From the NCBI RefSeq assembly GCF_900176475.1, contig NZ_FWXX01000004.1:62001-126000 (forward strand): 64,000 nucleotides of DNA, in the 5' to 3' direction. Numbering within the stretch: position 1 is the first letter of the stretch; each line of letters begins with the position of its first letter. The notes under the pieces were generated by a model. That model made no database searches and was not told the origin of the DNA. It worked only from the letters and a program-made list of their open reading frames with translations. Source of the DNA: Tropicibacter naphthalenivorans. Lineage in GTDB: Bacteria; Pseudomonadota; Alphaproteobacteria; Rhodobacterales; Rhodobacteraceae. A program made the position numbers and the translations under genes. This document shows positions 26,301 to 34,883 of the stretch, in pieces.

Positions 26301-26801
26301 TTACCCGGCCCGCAGCTTCTTGGCGCGGCGCACAAGGATGTCGCGTTTGGCGCGGCTAAGGTGGTCGATGAAAAGCTTGCCGTTGAGGTGGTCGATCTGG
26401 TGCTGGACCGAGGTCGCCCAGAGCCCGACAAAGTCCTTTTCCACCGTCTCGCCATGCTCGTCCATATAGCGCACGGTCACCGCGCGGGGGCGCTTGATCA
26501 CGGCGGAGACGCCCGGCAGGTTGGGGCTGGCTTCCTCGTGTTCGCGCAACTGGACAGAGGCGTGCAGGATCTCGGGGTTGGCCATGCGCACCACCTGCCC
26601 GCGCGCGTCCGAAGCATCAACCACGGCAAGCCGCAGCAGCACGCCGATCTGCGGCGCACCCATGCCGACGCCGGGCATATCCTCCATCGTGTCGATCATG
26701 TCCTGCCAGACGGCGCGGACCTCATCGGTGATGGCCTCGACCGGAGCGGCCTTGGTTTTCAAGCGCTTATCGGGGTACGGCAAACAAGGGCGAACGGTCA
26801 T
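26301..26801 (-). CDS. Peptide deformylase-like protein with substituted active site
   Basis: A 166-residue deformylase-fold protein. Motif I is GVGMGAPQIG (usual G-x-G-x-A-A-x-Q). Motif II, normally EGCLS, reads EASPN, so the metal-binding Cys becomes Ser. Motif III, normally HExDH, reads HQIDH, so the catalytic Glu is Gln. Both metal-site histidines remain. With these changes normal deformylase activity is unlikely. The protein is otherwise full length and its ATG overlaps the stop of the next upstream def by 4 nt, so it is expressed in the operon. It could be a regulator, a binder of formyl-peptides or ribosomes, or use another reaction. Confidence 0.88.
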   Translation of the reverse strand: MTVRPCLPYPDKRLKTKAAPVEAITDEVRAVWQDMIDTMEDMPGVGMGAPQIGVLLRLAVVDASDARGQVVRMANPEILHASVQLREHEEASPNLPGVSAVIKRPRAVTVRYMDEHGETVEKDFVGLWATSVQHQIDHLNGKLFIDHLSRAKRDILVRRAKKLRAG

Positions 26802-27292
26802 GACAAAGCCTCGTAACGGGACAAAAGGGCGGCGCGGTCCCCCGGCGCCATACGGTCAAAGTGCATGATGCCATCGAGATGGTCGAGCTCGTGCTGGGCG
26901 CAGATCGCCTCGAACCCGGTGAGGGCGCGCTGCTGCGGCTGGCCTGCAAGGTCGGTGAATGCCAGCGTGATTTCGGCATGGCGCTGGGTCAGCGCGGTGA
27001 CGCCGGGCATCGACAGGCAACCTTCGGCGCTGGGAACCAACTCGTCAGAGGCAGCGAGGATCGACGGGTTGATACAGGCCAAGGGCGTCTTGTCCCCGTC
27101 CTTCCATCCAGCATCCATGACAAAAACACGCAGCATGGCCCCGACCTGAGGGCCAGCCAGCCCCCGCCCCGGCGCGGCATACATCGTTTCGAACATATCG
27201 GAGATCAGCCCGCCCACCTCGGCGGGATCAGCCGGCGCACAGACCTGCGACAGGCGCGGGTCGGGCCAGTGCAGGATCGGCAGAGCCGTCAC
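26798..27292 (-). CDS. def: Peptide deformylase, second paralogue
   Basis: A 164-residue deformylase with all three motifs intact apart from minor variation: GRGLAGPQVG near residue 43, EGCLSMPG near residue 90 (metal Cys) and QHELDHLDG near residue 132 (two His and catalytic Glu). It should remove the formyl group from nascent N-terminal formylmethionine. It overlaps both neighbours by 4 nt, in a tight def-def-def-like-fmt order. It diverges markedly from the first paralogue (for example in the KDGDKTPL insert), so specificity may differ. Confidence 0.92.
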   Translation of the reverse strand: MTALPILHWPDPRLSQVCAPADPAEVGGLISDMFETMYAAPGRGLAGPQVGAMLRVFVMDAGWKDGDKTPLACINPSILAASDELVPSAEGCLSMPGVTALTQRHAEITLAFTDLAGQPQQRALTGFEAICAQHELDHLDGIMHFDRMAPGDRAALLSRYEALS

Positions 27293-27813
27293 GCGCGTTC
27301 CCGCGCGCGCTCTTTCTTGAGCTTGACCATCTTGCGGGTGATCATCTGGCGCTTGAGCGGCTTGAGGTAATCGATGAAGAGCTTGCCTTCGAGGTGGTCG
27401 ATTTCATGCTGGACGCAGGTCGCCCAGAGGCCATCGAACTCTTCGGTTTGCAGGTTGCCGTCGCGGTCGAGCCACTCCACCTGCACCATCTTGGGGCGGG
27501 TGACCTCGGCGTATTGATCGGGGATCGACAGGCAGCCCTCTTCGTAGACGTTCTGCTCGTCCGAGGACGCGATGATGCGCGGGTTGAACATGACCAGAGG
27601 GCGCGGCGGGCCGTCCTCTTCCTTGACGCAATCGAGCACGACAAGGCGATCCATAACGCCGATCTGCGGCGCGGCCAGACCAATGCCCGGCGCATCATAC
27701 ATGGTTTCCAGCATGTCATCGGCCAACACCCGCAGTTCGTCCGAAATATCGGGCACGGGGGTGCAAACCTTTTTGAGGCGCGGGTCGGGGTGGATCAGGA
27801 TCGGGCGTTTCAT
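27289..27813 (-). CDS. def: Peptide deformylase, canonical paralogue
   Basis: A 174-residue deformylase with textbook motifs GIGLAAPQIG near residue 44, EEGCLSIPD near residue 93 and QHEIDHLEGKLFIDYL near residue 136, and a basic C-terminal tail KLKKERARERA. This is the best candidate for the housekeeping enzyme. The open frame extends far upstream to 28068 through the 50-bp intergenic repeat, but the ATG at 27813 (MKRPILIHPDPRLKKV) is the standard family start. It is the first gene of the def-fmt group; the promoter should lie between it and the divergent PatB-type gene. Confidence 0.95.
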   Translation of the reverse strand: MKRPILIHPDPRLKKVCTPVPDISDELRVLADDMLETMYDAPGIGLAAPQIGVMDRLVVLDCVKEEDGPPRPLVMFNPRIIASSDEQNVYEEGCLSIPDQYAEVTRPKMVQVEWLDRDGNLQTEEFDGLWATCVQHEIDHLEGKLFIDYLKPLKRQMITRKMVKLKKERARERA

Positions 27814-27920
27814 GACCTTGGACTTAGGCGGTTGTGGCAGAAATCGCAACTGTGTGAAGCGCGCGGAATGGGGCAAATTCGCCCTTGCGAAGGGACGCGC
27901 ATCGGGGGACTGATGGGCAA

Positions 27921-27970
27921 CCAAATTCCTTTCAAGGAATTTGCAAATCTTTTGAAAAAGATTTGGTCCC
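27921..27970. repeat. 50-bp structured intergenic repeat, copy 1
   Basis: It holds two adjacent palindromes, AAATTCC-TTTC-AAGGAATTT style and AAATCTTT-TGAA-AAAGATTT, flanked by CCAAAT and ATTTGGTCCC that can also pair. A second copy lies at 43435-43484 with compensating changes in the second hairpin. It sits between divergent def and the PatB-type gene. Confidence 0.8.
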
Positions 27971-27997
27971 CGCATCAAATCGAGGAAAGGACATCCG

Positions 27998-29173
27998 ATG
28001 AGCCGTTTTGACGAAGAAATCGACCGCTTTGGCACCCATTCGGTCAAGTGGGACATGATGGAAGACATCTACGGTGTCCCCGCGTCCGACGGCTTGTCCA
28101 TGTGGGTCGCCGACATGGATTTCCGCCCGCCCGCCTGCGTGCAATCCGCCCTTGAACGCATGACCGGCCACGGCGTTTATGGCTATTTCGGCGATGATGC
28201 CGCCTACAAGGCGTCGATCCAGTGGTGGATGGCCGAACGTCACGGCTGGCACATCCGCCCTGAGTGGATTTTCTCGACCCATGGTTTGGTGAACGGCACC
28301 GGGCTGTGCATCGACGCCTTTACCAAGCCCGGCGACGGCGTTGTGCTGTTCACACCTGTCTATCACGCCTTCGCGCGCACGATCAAAGCGGCGGGGCGCG
28401 AGGTGGTCGAGTGCCCCTTGGCGCTGCGCGATGGCCGCTACGAGATGGATTTCGACGCCTATGACTCGCAAATGACGGGCAATGAGCGGATGGTGATCCT
28501 GTGTTCGCCGCACAACCCCGGTGGGCGTGTGTGGTCTCGGGCAGAGCTCAAGGGCGTGGCGGAGTTTGCCAAGCGCCATGACTTGATCCTTGTCTCGGAC
28601 GAGATTCACCACGATCTGGTGATGCCCGGTCACAGCCACATCCCCATGCCCCTGGTCGATGACGGCATCAAGGAGCGCTTGGTGATGATGACCGCGACCA
28701 CCAAGACCTTCAACATCGCGGGCAGCCATCTGGGCAATGTGATCATCGCCGACGACGACCTGCGGGCGCGGTTCGCAGCGCGGATGGGGGCCTTGGGGAT
28801 TTCGCCAAACTCCTTTGGCTTGTTCATGGCGACGGCGGCTTACTCCCCCGAAGGCGCGGCCTGGGTGGATGAGTTGGTGACCTATCTCGACGGCAACCGC
28901 AGGGCCTTTGACGCGGCGGTCAACGCTATTCCCGGGCTGGCCTCGATGCCGATGGAGTCCACTTACCTCGCGTGGGTCGATTTTGCCGGCACCGGCATGA
29001 CGCGCGACGAATTCACCTCTCGCGTGGAAAAAGATGCGCACATCGCCGCCAACCACGGCACGACCTTTGGCACCGGGGGCGAGACCTTCCTCAGGTTCAA
29101 CTTTGCCACACCGCGCGCGCGGGTCATCGAGGCCGGGGAACGTCTAGCCAAGGCCTTTGCCGACCTGCAATAA
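27998..29173 (+). CDS. PatB/MalY-type PLP C-S lyase or aminotransferase
   Basis: A 391-residue fold-type I enzyme of the MalY/PatB group (cystathionine beta-lyase-like). Visible are the N-terminal SVKWDMMEDIYG and MWVADMDFRPPA typical of this group, NPGGRVWSRAEL (substrate carboxylate), LVSDEIHHDLVMPGH (PLP Asp) and the Schiff-base Lys in TATTKTFNIAGSHLGN near residue 235. Likely reaction is cleavage of L-cystathionine or cysteine S-conjugates to homocysteine, pyruvate and ammonia. The ATG at 27998 follows GAAAGGA. It is divergent from def and convergent with the TRIC-like gene. Confidence 0.88.
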   Translation: MSRFDEEIDRFGTHSVKWDMMEDIYGVPASDGLSMWVADMDFRPPACVQSALERMTGHGVYGYFGDDAAYKASIQWWMAERHGWHIRPEWIFSTHGLVNGTGLCIDAFTKPGDGVVLFTPVYHAFARTIKAAGREVVECPLALRDGRYEMDFDAYDSQMTGNERMVILCSPHNPGGRVWSRAELKGVAEFAKRHDLILVSDEIHHDLVMPGHSHIPMPLVDDGIKERLVMMTATTKTFNIAGSHLGNVIIADDDLRARFAARMGALGISPNSFGLFMATAAYSPEGAAWVDELVTYLDGNRRAFDAAVNAIPGLASMPMESTYLAWVDFAGTGMTRDEFTSRVEKDAHIAANHGTTFGTGGETFLRFNFATPRARVIEAGERLAKAFADLQ

Positions 29174-29179
29174 CGCAGC

Positions 29180-29803
29180 TCACTGGCGCGGCGGGCGCGG
29201 TTTATACACCGGCAACCGCCAGCCCAGCGCGATACTGCCTGCGCGCAACCCCACCGTGGTCACCGCGCAGGCGATGGCGGCAACGGAGGGCCCAAGCCCC
29301 AGCCCCTGCGCGACGATCAACGCCACCGATCCGGCCAGCGCACATGTCACGTAAAGCTCGCCCTGCTTCAACACCAAGGGCACCTCGTTGGCGACCACGT
29401 CGCGCGCCAGCCCCCCGGCGCAGCCCGTGGCAATGCCCATCACCACCACGATCACCGGCGGCAACCCCAATCCAGAGGCAATCCCCGCCCCCGCCGCCAC
29501 CGCCACGCCCAAGGCCACCGCGTCCAGCCAGAGGATCGCGGAATAGCGGCTTTCCAGCCGGTGCGCGGTGAAAAACACCACCACAGCCGAGGTGCAGGCC
29601 ACCGCCAGATAGGTTGGGTCGGCGATCCAGAACACTGGGTTCCGGTCCAGCAACACGTCGCGCAACGTGCCGCCGCCCATGCCCGTCAGGCAGGCCAGAA
29701 AGGCAAAGCCGATCAGGTCCAACTGCGCGCGGCTGGCGACCAAGGCTCCGGTCAGCGCGAAAATCACCACCGAGGCATAGTCGAGCAGGGTCAATAGGGT
29801 CAT
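29180..29803 (-). CDS. TRIC-family (UPF0126/YicG-like) membrane channel protein
   Basis: A 207-residue inner-membrane protein with about seven hydrophobic segments arranged as two homologous halves. Each half has a GG-glycine signature, ACLTGMGGGTLRDVLL near residue 40 and GCAGGLARDVVANEVPL near residue 125, the hallmark of the prokaryotic TRIC/UPF0126 family. Members form potassium-permeable trimeric channels. ATG at 29803 has AGGAGGA. Its stop is 7 bp from the stop of the PatB-type gene. No regulatory feature seen. Confidence 0.85.
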   Translation of the reverse strand: MTLLTLLDYASVVIFALTGALVASRAQLDLIGFAFLACLTGMGGGTLRDVLLDRNPVFWIADPTYLAVACTSAVVVFFTAHRLESRYSAILWLDAVALGVAVAAGAGIASGLGLPPVIVVVMGIATGCAGGLARDVVANEVPLVLKQGELYVTCALAGSVALIVAQGLGLGPSVAAIACAVTTVGLRAGSIALGWRLPVYKPRPPRQ

Positions 29804-29863
29804 AGGCTCCTCCTGCGCCCAAGGATGCCCGGAAAGCCGTGAAATGTCAGGGGGGTTTGCGCC

Positions 29864-30319
29864 TCAGGATTTCTTGAACGGGGCCATCCCTGCGCGCGCC
29901 AACTCGTCGGCGCGCTCGTTCTCGGGGTGGCCGGCGTGGCCCTTGACCCATTCCCACGTCACCTGATGGCGCTTTTGCGCCTCGTCCAGACGTTGCCACA
30001 GCTCGACATTCTTGACGGGCTTTTTCGCCGCCGTCTTCCAGCCGTTGCGCTTCCAGCCGTGGATCCAGCCGGTGACGCCGTTTTTCACGTAGGCGCTGTC
30101 GGTGACCACCGTGATGACCGAGGCGCGCGACAGGCTTTCAAGCGCGTTGATCGCCGCCAGCAGCTCCATCCGGTTGTTGGTGGTGTTGGCTTCGCCGCCC
30201 TTCAGCTCGCGCTCTTTGACGAGCGTTTCGCCATCCTTGGCTTGCAGCAGGGCGCCCCAGCCGCCGGGGCCAGGATTACCGGAGCAGGCTCCGTCGGTGT
30301 ATGCGTATAGGTCAGTCAT
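29864..30319 (-). CDS. rnhA: Ribonuclease HI
   Basis: A 151-residue RNase HI that degrades the RNA strand of RNA-DNA hybrids. The four catalytic acidic residues are present: [14 protein letters not shown] (Asp near 9), NRMELLAAI (Glu near 51), [10 protein letters not shown] (Asp near 73) and [11 protein letters not shown] (Asp near 137). It also has the basic handle region [15 protein letters not shown]. Its start lies inside the end of the methyltransferase gene (8-nt overlap), so the two are cotranslated. Confidence 0.95.
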   Translation of the reverse strand: MTDLYAYTDGACSGNPGPGGWGALLQAKDGETLVKERELKGGEANTTNNRMELLAAINALESLSRASVITVVTDSAYVKNGVTGWIHGWKRNGWKTAAKKPVKNVELWQRLDEAQKRHQVTWEWVKGHAGHPENERADELARAGMAPFKKS

Positions 30320-30905
30320 GGGCGGTCAGGGTGAACCAAGGCGCGACCGTCCCGTCAAGCCCTTTATCCGCGCCATGGCGAATTGCGGTGGGTTCCAAGC
30401 CGATCGCGCGCAGCAGGCCCGTCAGTTCCGGCACGGTGTAATAGGTGTAGAACCGCCCCAAGCTGTCGCGCGCCTCGCCCTGCCCTTGCTTGAGGCCGAT
30501 ATGCAACAGCCCACCGGGTTTCAGCGCGCGTTTCAGCCGCGCCAGATGGCCGGGCATTTCATCGCGCGGGGCGTGCAGCAGGCTGAAGTTGGCCCAGATG
30601 CCATCGTAAATCGCCTCAGCCTCGATCTGGTCAAAGCGCGCTTGCCAGACAGTGATCCCCTGATGCTGCTGCGCCTGTTCGACCATCCCGGCAGAGGCAT
30701 CGACCGCGTCCACACTTAGCCCCGCCTGCGCCATGGCCACAGCCCAGGATCCCGGCCCGCAGCCCAGATCCAGCACCCGCGCACGCTTCGGCAGCGCGGC
30801 AATGAAATCGCGCAGCGAGGGGTCTTTGCCGTGATCCATGCCAAAGCTTTGGGCATAGTCGGCGGCGCGGGCGTCGTAGACATCAAGGGTTTGCAGATCA
30901 GCCAT
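30312..30905 (-). CDS. Class I SAM-dependent methyltransferase
   Basis: A 197-residue Rossmann-fold methyltransferase. Motif [16 protein letters not shown] is near residue 45, [14 protein letters not shown] (acidic residue binding ribose) follows, and [31 protein letters not shown] is a small-molecule-methyltransferase pattern. Substrate unknown. The open frame begins at 30920, but the ATG at 30905 ([19 protein letters not shown]) is the more usual start; ribosome-binding signals are weak for both. It overlaps rnhA by 8 nt. Confidence 0.82.
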   Translation of the reverse strand: MADLQTLDVYDARAADYAQSFGMDHGKDPSLRDFIAALPKRARVLDLGCGPGSWAVAMAQAGLSVDAVDASAGMVEQAQQHQGITVWQARFDQIEAEAIYDGIWANFSLLHAPRDEMPGHLARLKRALKPGGLLHIGLKQGQGEARDSLGRFYTYYTVPELTGLLRAIGLEPTAIRHGADKGLDGTVAPWFTLTAHD

Positions 30906-31025
30906 TGGGCAGGGATGCACGTTTAAGCTGCGCGTTGCAAGTCAATGCCAAAATTCGCATGTGATGCGCGAACAAACGCCGCCCCGCGCGCCCATTCGTT
31001 CCAAATGCGCAAGAATGCCAAAGCG

Positions 31026-31487
31026 TTAGAGGAACACACCCACGCCAAGGCAGATTACCACCAGCGCCGTCAGCAAGACCCGCAGCTGCATCCACCACGC
31101 CGGTGCAAGCCCCCAGCGCCAGAACTGCCAGTCCAGCACCAGCAGCCCCAGAAAACCAAAGATCAGGCTCAGCCCCGCGCTGGTCGGCCCGCCGCCCGTC
31201 ATGAAAAACGCCCAAAGCGCGGGCAACGTCGACAGGCCATAGCCGACCGCCGCGCGCTCGCCCTCGACCTTGGTGGCAAAACCCCAGAGCACGCCGGACA
31301 TGAACGACAGGATCACCGCGCCGTAGAACAGCTGCACATAAGGGCCGATGAACCGCGGCCCCAGCGCGCGCAGCCCCCACCCCGCCAGATCGCCCGAGAT
31401 CACCGTCAAGGCACCCCACGCAAAGGGGATCACCCCGGCAAGGCCAAGGATCAGGGCGGAACGTGGAATGGTCGCAATAGCGGTCAT
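31026..31487 (-). CDS. DUF3429 family membrane protein
   Basis: A 153-residue integral membrane protein with about five hydrophobic helices (LGLAGVIPFAWGALTVI, VQLFYGAVILSFMSGVLWGF, STLPALWAFFMTG, IFGFLGLLVLDWQFW, RVLLTALVVICLGVGVFL). The QLFYGAVILSFMSGVLWGF stretch and overall topology match DUF3429 proteins, which are uncharacterised. ATG at 31487 follows AGAGGTGCCCC. It stands alone, with 120 bp before the methyltransferase start. Confidence 0.75.
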   Translation of the reverse strand: MTAIATIPRSALILGLAGVIPFAWGALTVISGDLAGWGLRALGPRFIGPYVQLFYGAVILSFMSGVLWGFATKVEGERAAVGYGLSTLPALWAFFMTGGGPTSAGLSLIFGFLGLLVLDWQFWRWGLAPAWWMQLRVLLTALVVICLGVGVFL

Positions 31488-31544
31488 GGGGCACCTCTGG
31501 GTCGCTTAGGCCAAGTATGGCGCGGCCCGTGTCCGAGGCAAGGT

Positions 31545-32492
31545 TTACGCAGGCTCGCGCAGCACCTTTGGCACCTTGAACTCGATGTTTTCCTGCGCGG
31601 TTTCCACCACTTTGACGGTCACGTCATAGCGGGCGCGAAAGGCGTCGACGACCTCGTTGATCAGCACTTCGGGCGCGGACGCCCCGGCGGTGATGCCAAC
31701 CGAAGCGATCCCGTCCAGCGCGCGCCAGTCGATGTCATCGGCCCGCTGCACCAGCTGCGCGTATTTGCACCCCGCGCGCGAGGCGACCTCGACCAAGCGG
31801 CGCGAGTTTGACGAATTCGGCGCGCCGACCACCAGCAGGGCGTCGGACTTGGGCGCGATGGCCTTGACCGCTTCCTGGCGGTTGGTGGTGGCGTAGCAGA
31901 TGTCTTCCTTGTGGGGGCCGACGATCTGCGGAAAGCGGGCGTTCAGCGCCGCGACGATGTCGGTGGTGTCGTCCACGGACAGGGTCGTCTGCGTCACATA
32001 GGCGATGTTCGCGGGGTCGCGCACGGCAACGCTGGCCACATCTTCGACCGTCTCAACCAGCAGGACTTCACCATCGGGGAGCTGCCCCATGGTCCCGATC
32101 GTCTCGGGGTGACCGGCGTGGCCGATCATAATGATCTGCAAGCCTTTTTCGTGGTGGCGCGCGGCCTCCATATGGACCTTGGACACAAGCGGACAGGTCG
32201 CATCCACATAGATCATCTCGCGCTGCGACGCCTCGGCGGGCACCGATTTGGGCACCCCATGCGCCGAGAAGATCACCGGGCGATCATCAGGGCAATCGGC
32301 CAGTTCCTCGACAAAGACCGCGCCCTTGGCCCGCAGGTCATCGACGACGTATTTGTTGTGCACGATCTCGTGGCGGACATAGACCGGCGCGCCCCATTTC
32401 TCGAGCGCCATTTCGACGATCTTGATGGCGCGGTCCACACCGGCGCAGAACCCGCGCGGCGCGGCAAGATAAAGGGTCAAGGCTTGGGTCAT
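31545..32492 (-). CDS. ispH: 4-Hydroxy-3-methylbut-2-enyl diphosphate reductase
   Basis: A 315-residue [4Fe-4S] enzyme making IPP and DMAPP in the last step of the MEP pathway. The three cluster cysteines are in [13 protein letters not shown] (residue 13), [12 protein letters not shown] (near 97) and [10 protein letters not shown] (near 195). The active-site His in [10 protein letters not shown] and Glu/Asn/Ser residues in [12 protein letters not shown] are present. The frame extends to 32600, but the ATG at 32492 ([14 protein letters not shown]) has AAGGAGA before it and fits the family. Divergent from the cytochrome c gene. Confidence 0.95.
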   Translation of the reverse strand: MTQALTLYLAAPRGFCAGVDRAIKIVEMALEKWGAPVYVRHEIVHNKYVVDDLRAKGAVFVEELADCPDDRPVIFSAHGVPKSVPAEASQREMIYVDATCPLVSKVHMEAARHHEKGLQIIMIGHAGHPETIGTMGQLPDGEVLLVETVEDVASVAVRDPANIAYVTQTTLSVDDTTDIVAALNARFPQIVGPHKEDICYATTNRQEAVKAIAPKSDALLVVGAPNSSNSRRLVEVASRAGCKYAQLVQRADDIDWRALDGIASVGITAGASAPEVLINEVVDAFRARYDVTVKVVETAQENIEFKVPKVLREPA

Positions 32493-32613
32493 GTGGCGTC
32501 TCCTTGCGCCCGAGGTAATACCTATGATGCCATGCGTCCAGACCCACGGTTTCGTGAGTTGCCTTCCCCCCGCTGGAAGGTGGTCAATAGGTGCGCGCAA
32601 ACAGGAGGATCAG

Positions 32614-33045
32614 ATGAAATACGCTTTGGCTTTGGCCCTGCTTGGGGCGTCGCCCGCCCTGGCCGCAGGCATTCTGCCCTATGACGACGCCGCCCGTGTG
32701 GCCGAGGGGCAAGTGATCTATGCCGAGACTTGCGCCAGCTGCCACGGTGCCGACCTGGAGGGAGAGGACAACTGGCGCGAAGCGGACGCCGACGGCTATC
32801 TGCCCGCCCCGCCCCACGATGAGACCGGGCACACCTGGCACCACCCGGACCCGCTGCTGGTGCAGATCGTGACCCTTGGGACCGAAGCCATCGTCGGCGG
32901 AACCTATCAATCCAACATGATCGGCTTTGGCGATGTGCTGACCGAGGATCAGATCCTGAACGTGCTGGCCTATATCAAAAGCACATGGCCCCAGCAGGTC
33001 ATCGACATGCACAACGAGATGAACACCCGCGCCGGGGTGAACTAA
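32614..33045 (+). CDS. Periplasmic class I c-type cytochrome
   Basis: A 143-residue small cytochrome c with signal peptide MKYALALALLGASPALA. The single heme-attachment motif CASCHGADLEGE is near residue 42, followed by a short linker and NMIGFGDVLTEDQI near residue 108, whose Met is the probable axial ligand. It probably carries electrons in the periplasm; the partner cannot be deduced. The ATG at 32614 has CAGGAGGA at 6 nt. The long upstream in-frame extension (to 32491) overlaps the divergent ispH start and was rejected. Confidence 0.87.
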   Translation: MKYALALALLGASPALAAGILPYDDAARVAEGQVIYAETCASCHGADLEGEDNWREADADGYLPAPPHDETGHTWHHPDPLLVQIVTLGTEAIVGGTYQSNMIGFGDVLTEDQILNVLAYIKSTWPQQVIDMHNEMNTRAGVN

Positions 33046-33054
33046 CGGTCTGGG

Positions 33055-33489
33055 TTAAAGAAACCCTGCGGTGATCGCCGCAAAGGCGATGTAGCGCACG
33101 GTTTTCGCAAAGCCGACCAGCGCCACGAACAGCCACAGCGGGGTTTTCATCAGCCCCGCGATCAGCGTGATCGCATCGCCCAGCGGCGCCCAGCTTAGCA
33201 GCAGCGTCCAGACGCCATACTTGCTGTACCAACGCTGCGCGCGGGCGAGCTGTTCTTCGTTGGCGGGGAACCAACGCGAGCCTTTGTAGCGCTCCGCCCC
33301 GCGCCCCATGGCGTAATTCACCACCGATCCCAAGGTGTTGCCGATGCTGGCGACGATCACCAGCGTGGCGACGCTGTACAGCCCGCCCGCCTGCAACGCG
33401 GCAAAGACGATCTCTGACTGGAACGGCAGGATTGTCGCCGCGCCAAACGCCACAAGGAAAAGGCCGCCCAAAGCGGCGGCCTCACCCAT
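33055..33489 (-). CDS. YqaA-type (SNARE-associated/DedA-like) membrane protein
   Basis: A 144-residue inner-membrane protein with four hydrophobic segments and the YqaA core: LPFQSEIVFAALQAG near residue 22, ASIGNTLGSVVNYAMGRGAER, and RYKGSRWFPANEEQLARAQRWYSKYGVWTLLLSWAPLGDAITLIAGLM. This family is a short relative of DedA proteins, thought to help lipid or proton homeostasis. The ATG at 33489 is immediately preceded by GTGAGGCC-type sequence. Convergent with cytochrome c with 9 bp between stops. Confidence 0.82.
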   Translation of the reverse strand: MGEAAALGGLFLVAFGAATILPFQSEIVFAALQAGGLYSVATLVIVASIGNTLGSVVNYAMGRGAERYKGSRWFPANEEQLARAQRWYSKYGVWTLLLSWAPLGDAITLIAGLMKTPLWLFVALVGFAKTVRYIAFAAITAGFL

Positions 33490-33535
33490 ATCGAACCTGT
33501 GATCGCGCGGTCATCCCCATAACCGCCGATGTAGG

Positions 33536-34111
33536 TCATGCGTCGTTCGACGCAACCTCAAAGTTCCGATCATTCGGCACATCGCGCGGCGGGCGGCCGA
33601 TCACGTCACGCAGCTCGTCCAGCTCGATAAAGTTGTCGGTCTGGCGGCGCAGTTCATCGGCGATCATCGGCGGCTGGCTGCGGATCGTCGACACGACCGA
33701 GACGCGCACGCCCTGACGTTGCAGCGATTCGACCAGCGGACGGAAATCGCCATCCCCCGAGAACAGCACGATGTGATCGACGCGCGGGGCCAGCTCCATG
33801 GCATCCACGGTCAGCTCGATGTCCATGTTGCCTTTGACCTTACGGCGACCTTGGCTGTCGGTGTATTCCTTGGCCGGTTTGGTGACCATGGTGAAGCCAT
33901 TGTAATGCAGCCAGTCGACCAGCGGACGGATGGGCGAATATTCGTCGTTTTCCAGCAGCGCGGTATAATAAAATGCACGCACCATTTTCCCGCGACGCGC
34001 GAACTCCTGCCGCAACAACTTATAGTCGATATCAAAGCCCAAGGCCTTGGCGGCGGCATACAAATTGGACCCATCGATGAACAGCGCAAGCCGTTCGTCT
34101 TTGTAAAACAT
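33536..34111 (-). CDS. NYN-domain (LabA/DUF88-like) protein
   Basis: A 191-residue PIN-fold nuclease-like protein of the LabA/DUF88 NYN group. Acidic metal-binding residues are in LALFIDGSNLYAAAKALG near residue 10, RPLVDWLHYNG, IELTVDAMELA and VLFSGDGDFRPLVESLQRQG near residue 115, the characteristic last motif. Such proteins are predicted endoribonucleases; in cyanobacteria LabA is linked to circadian control. ATG at 34111 has AAAGGGC. It is divergent from folK with 138 bp between them and has no obvious partner. Confidence 0.85.
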   Translation of the reverse strand: MFYKDERLALFIDGSNLYAAAKALGFDIDYKLLRQEFARRGKMVRAFYYTALLENDEYSPIRPLVDWLHYNGFTMVTKPAKEYTDSQGRRKVKGNMDIELTVDAMELAPRVDHIVLFSGDGDFRPLVESLQRQGVRVSVVSTIRSQPPMIADELRRQTDNFIELDELRDVIGRPPRDVPNDRNFEVASNDA

Positions 34112-34249
34112 AAAATGCCCTTTCGATTAATATCCCTACGCAAGGCCGTGAGTGTGAGTGGGGCTGTAGGGTCGGTTGACAAACTGTAAAGGATTTCCCA
34201 GCTTTCTCAACCGGACTTATGTATTCAAAAGGATAGCTTAAAGCTCGCA

Positions 34250-34825
34250 ATGGTACAAGAATACTTGATCGCCTTGGGATCTAATCTTGGCTCTGACCAA
34301 GGGGATCGAACACAGACCTTGGCGCAGGCGCTGGCGGCGTTTGTCGACCGGGGCATTCAGCTGCGCCGGGTCAGCCGATTTTACAGCACGCCGTGCTTTC
34401 CCGCAGGGGCCGGGCCGGACTATGTAAATGCCGCTGCTGCACTCGCCTTTGACGGGAGTGCCGCCGAGTTGCTGGAACACCTGCACCATGTGGAACATCT
34501 GTTTGGCAGAGAACGAAAACAACGCTGGGGCAGCCGGTCGCTGGATCTGGATTTGATTGCGGCGGGCGATGCGGTGCTGCCGGACGCGTCGCTGCACGCC
34601 CGCTGGCGCGCGCTGCCACCCGACGCGCAGCTGACCGAAACGCCGGGCCAACTGATTCTGCCGCACCCCCGCGTGCAAGAGCGCGCCTTTGTCCTTGTAC
34701 CGCTCAATGATGTCGCGGCGGGCTGGATGCACCCCATCCTGCGCCAAAATGTCGCGCAAATGCTGGCCACCCTGCCCGCACATTTGCGCGAGGAACCTGT
34801 CCCGCTGCTTGGGAACGACTTGTAA
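34250..34825 (+). CDS. folK: 2-Amino-4-hydroxy-6-hydroxymethyldihydropteridine pyrophosphokinase
   Basis: A 191-residue HPPK of the folate pathway, which pyrophosphorylates the pterin before condensation with pABA. Motifs are IALGSNLGSDQGDR at the start, YSTPCFPAGAGPDYVNAAA, GSRSLDLDLIAAGD near residue 99 (magnesium-binding Asp pair) and HPRVQERAFVLVPLNDV near residue 145. It begins the gene series folK, rpoZ, rsh, DUF2062. The ribosome-binding site is weak. No folP or folB is nearby. Confidence 0.95.
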   Translation: MVQEYLIALGSNLGSDQGDRTQTLAQALAAFVDRGIQLRRVSRFYSTPCFPAGAGPDYVNAAAALAFDGSAAELLEHLHHVEHLFGRERKQRWGSRSLDLDLIAAGDAVLPDASLHARWRALPPDAQLTETPGQLILPHPRVQERAFVLVPLNDVAAGWMHPILRQNVAQMLATLPAHLREEPVPLLGNDL

Positions 34826-34883
34826 ATCCCCTGATGGCACGTTAGAAAAGCTTTTCCGAAGCTCCGAGACAAGGTGACACCAT

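Noticed and set aside
27814-28068. N-terminal extension of the canonical deformylase, 85 codons
   Set aside because: It reads through the 50-bp repeat and into the divergent gene start; the ATG at 27813 matches the family.
34845-34856. GAAAAGCTTTTC palindrome before rpoZ
   Set aside because: Too short and in an AT-rich run; no terminator or operator argument could be made.
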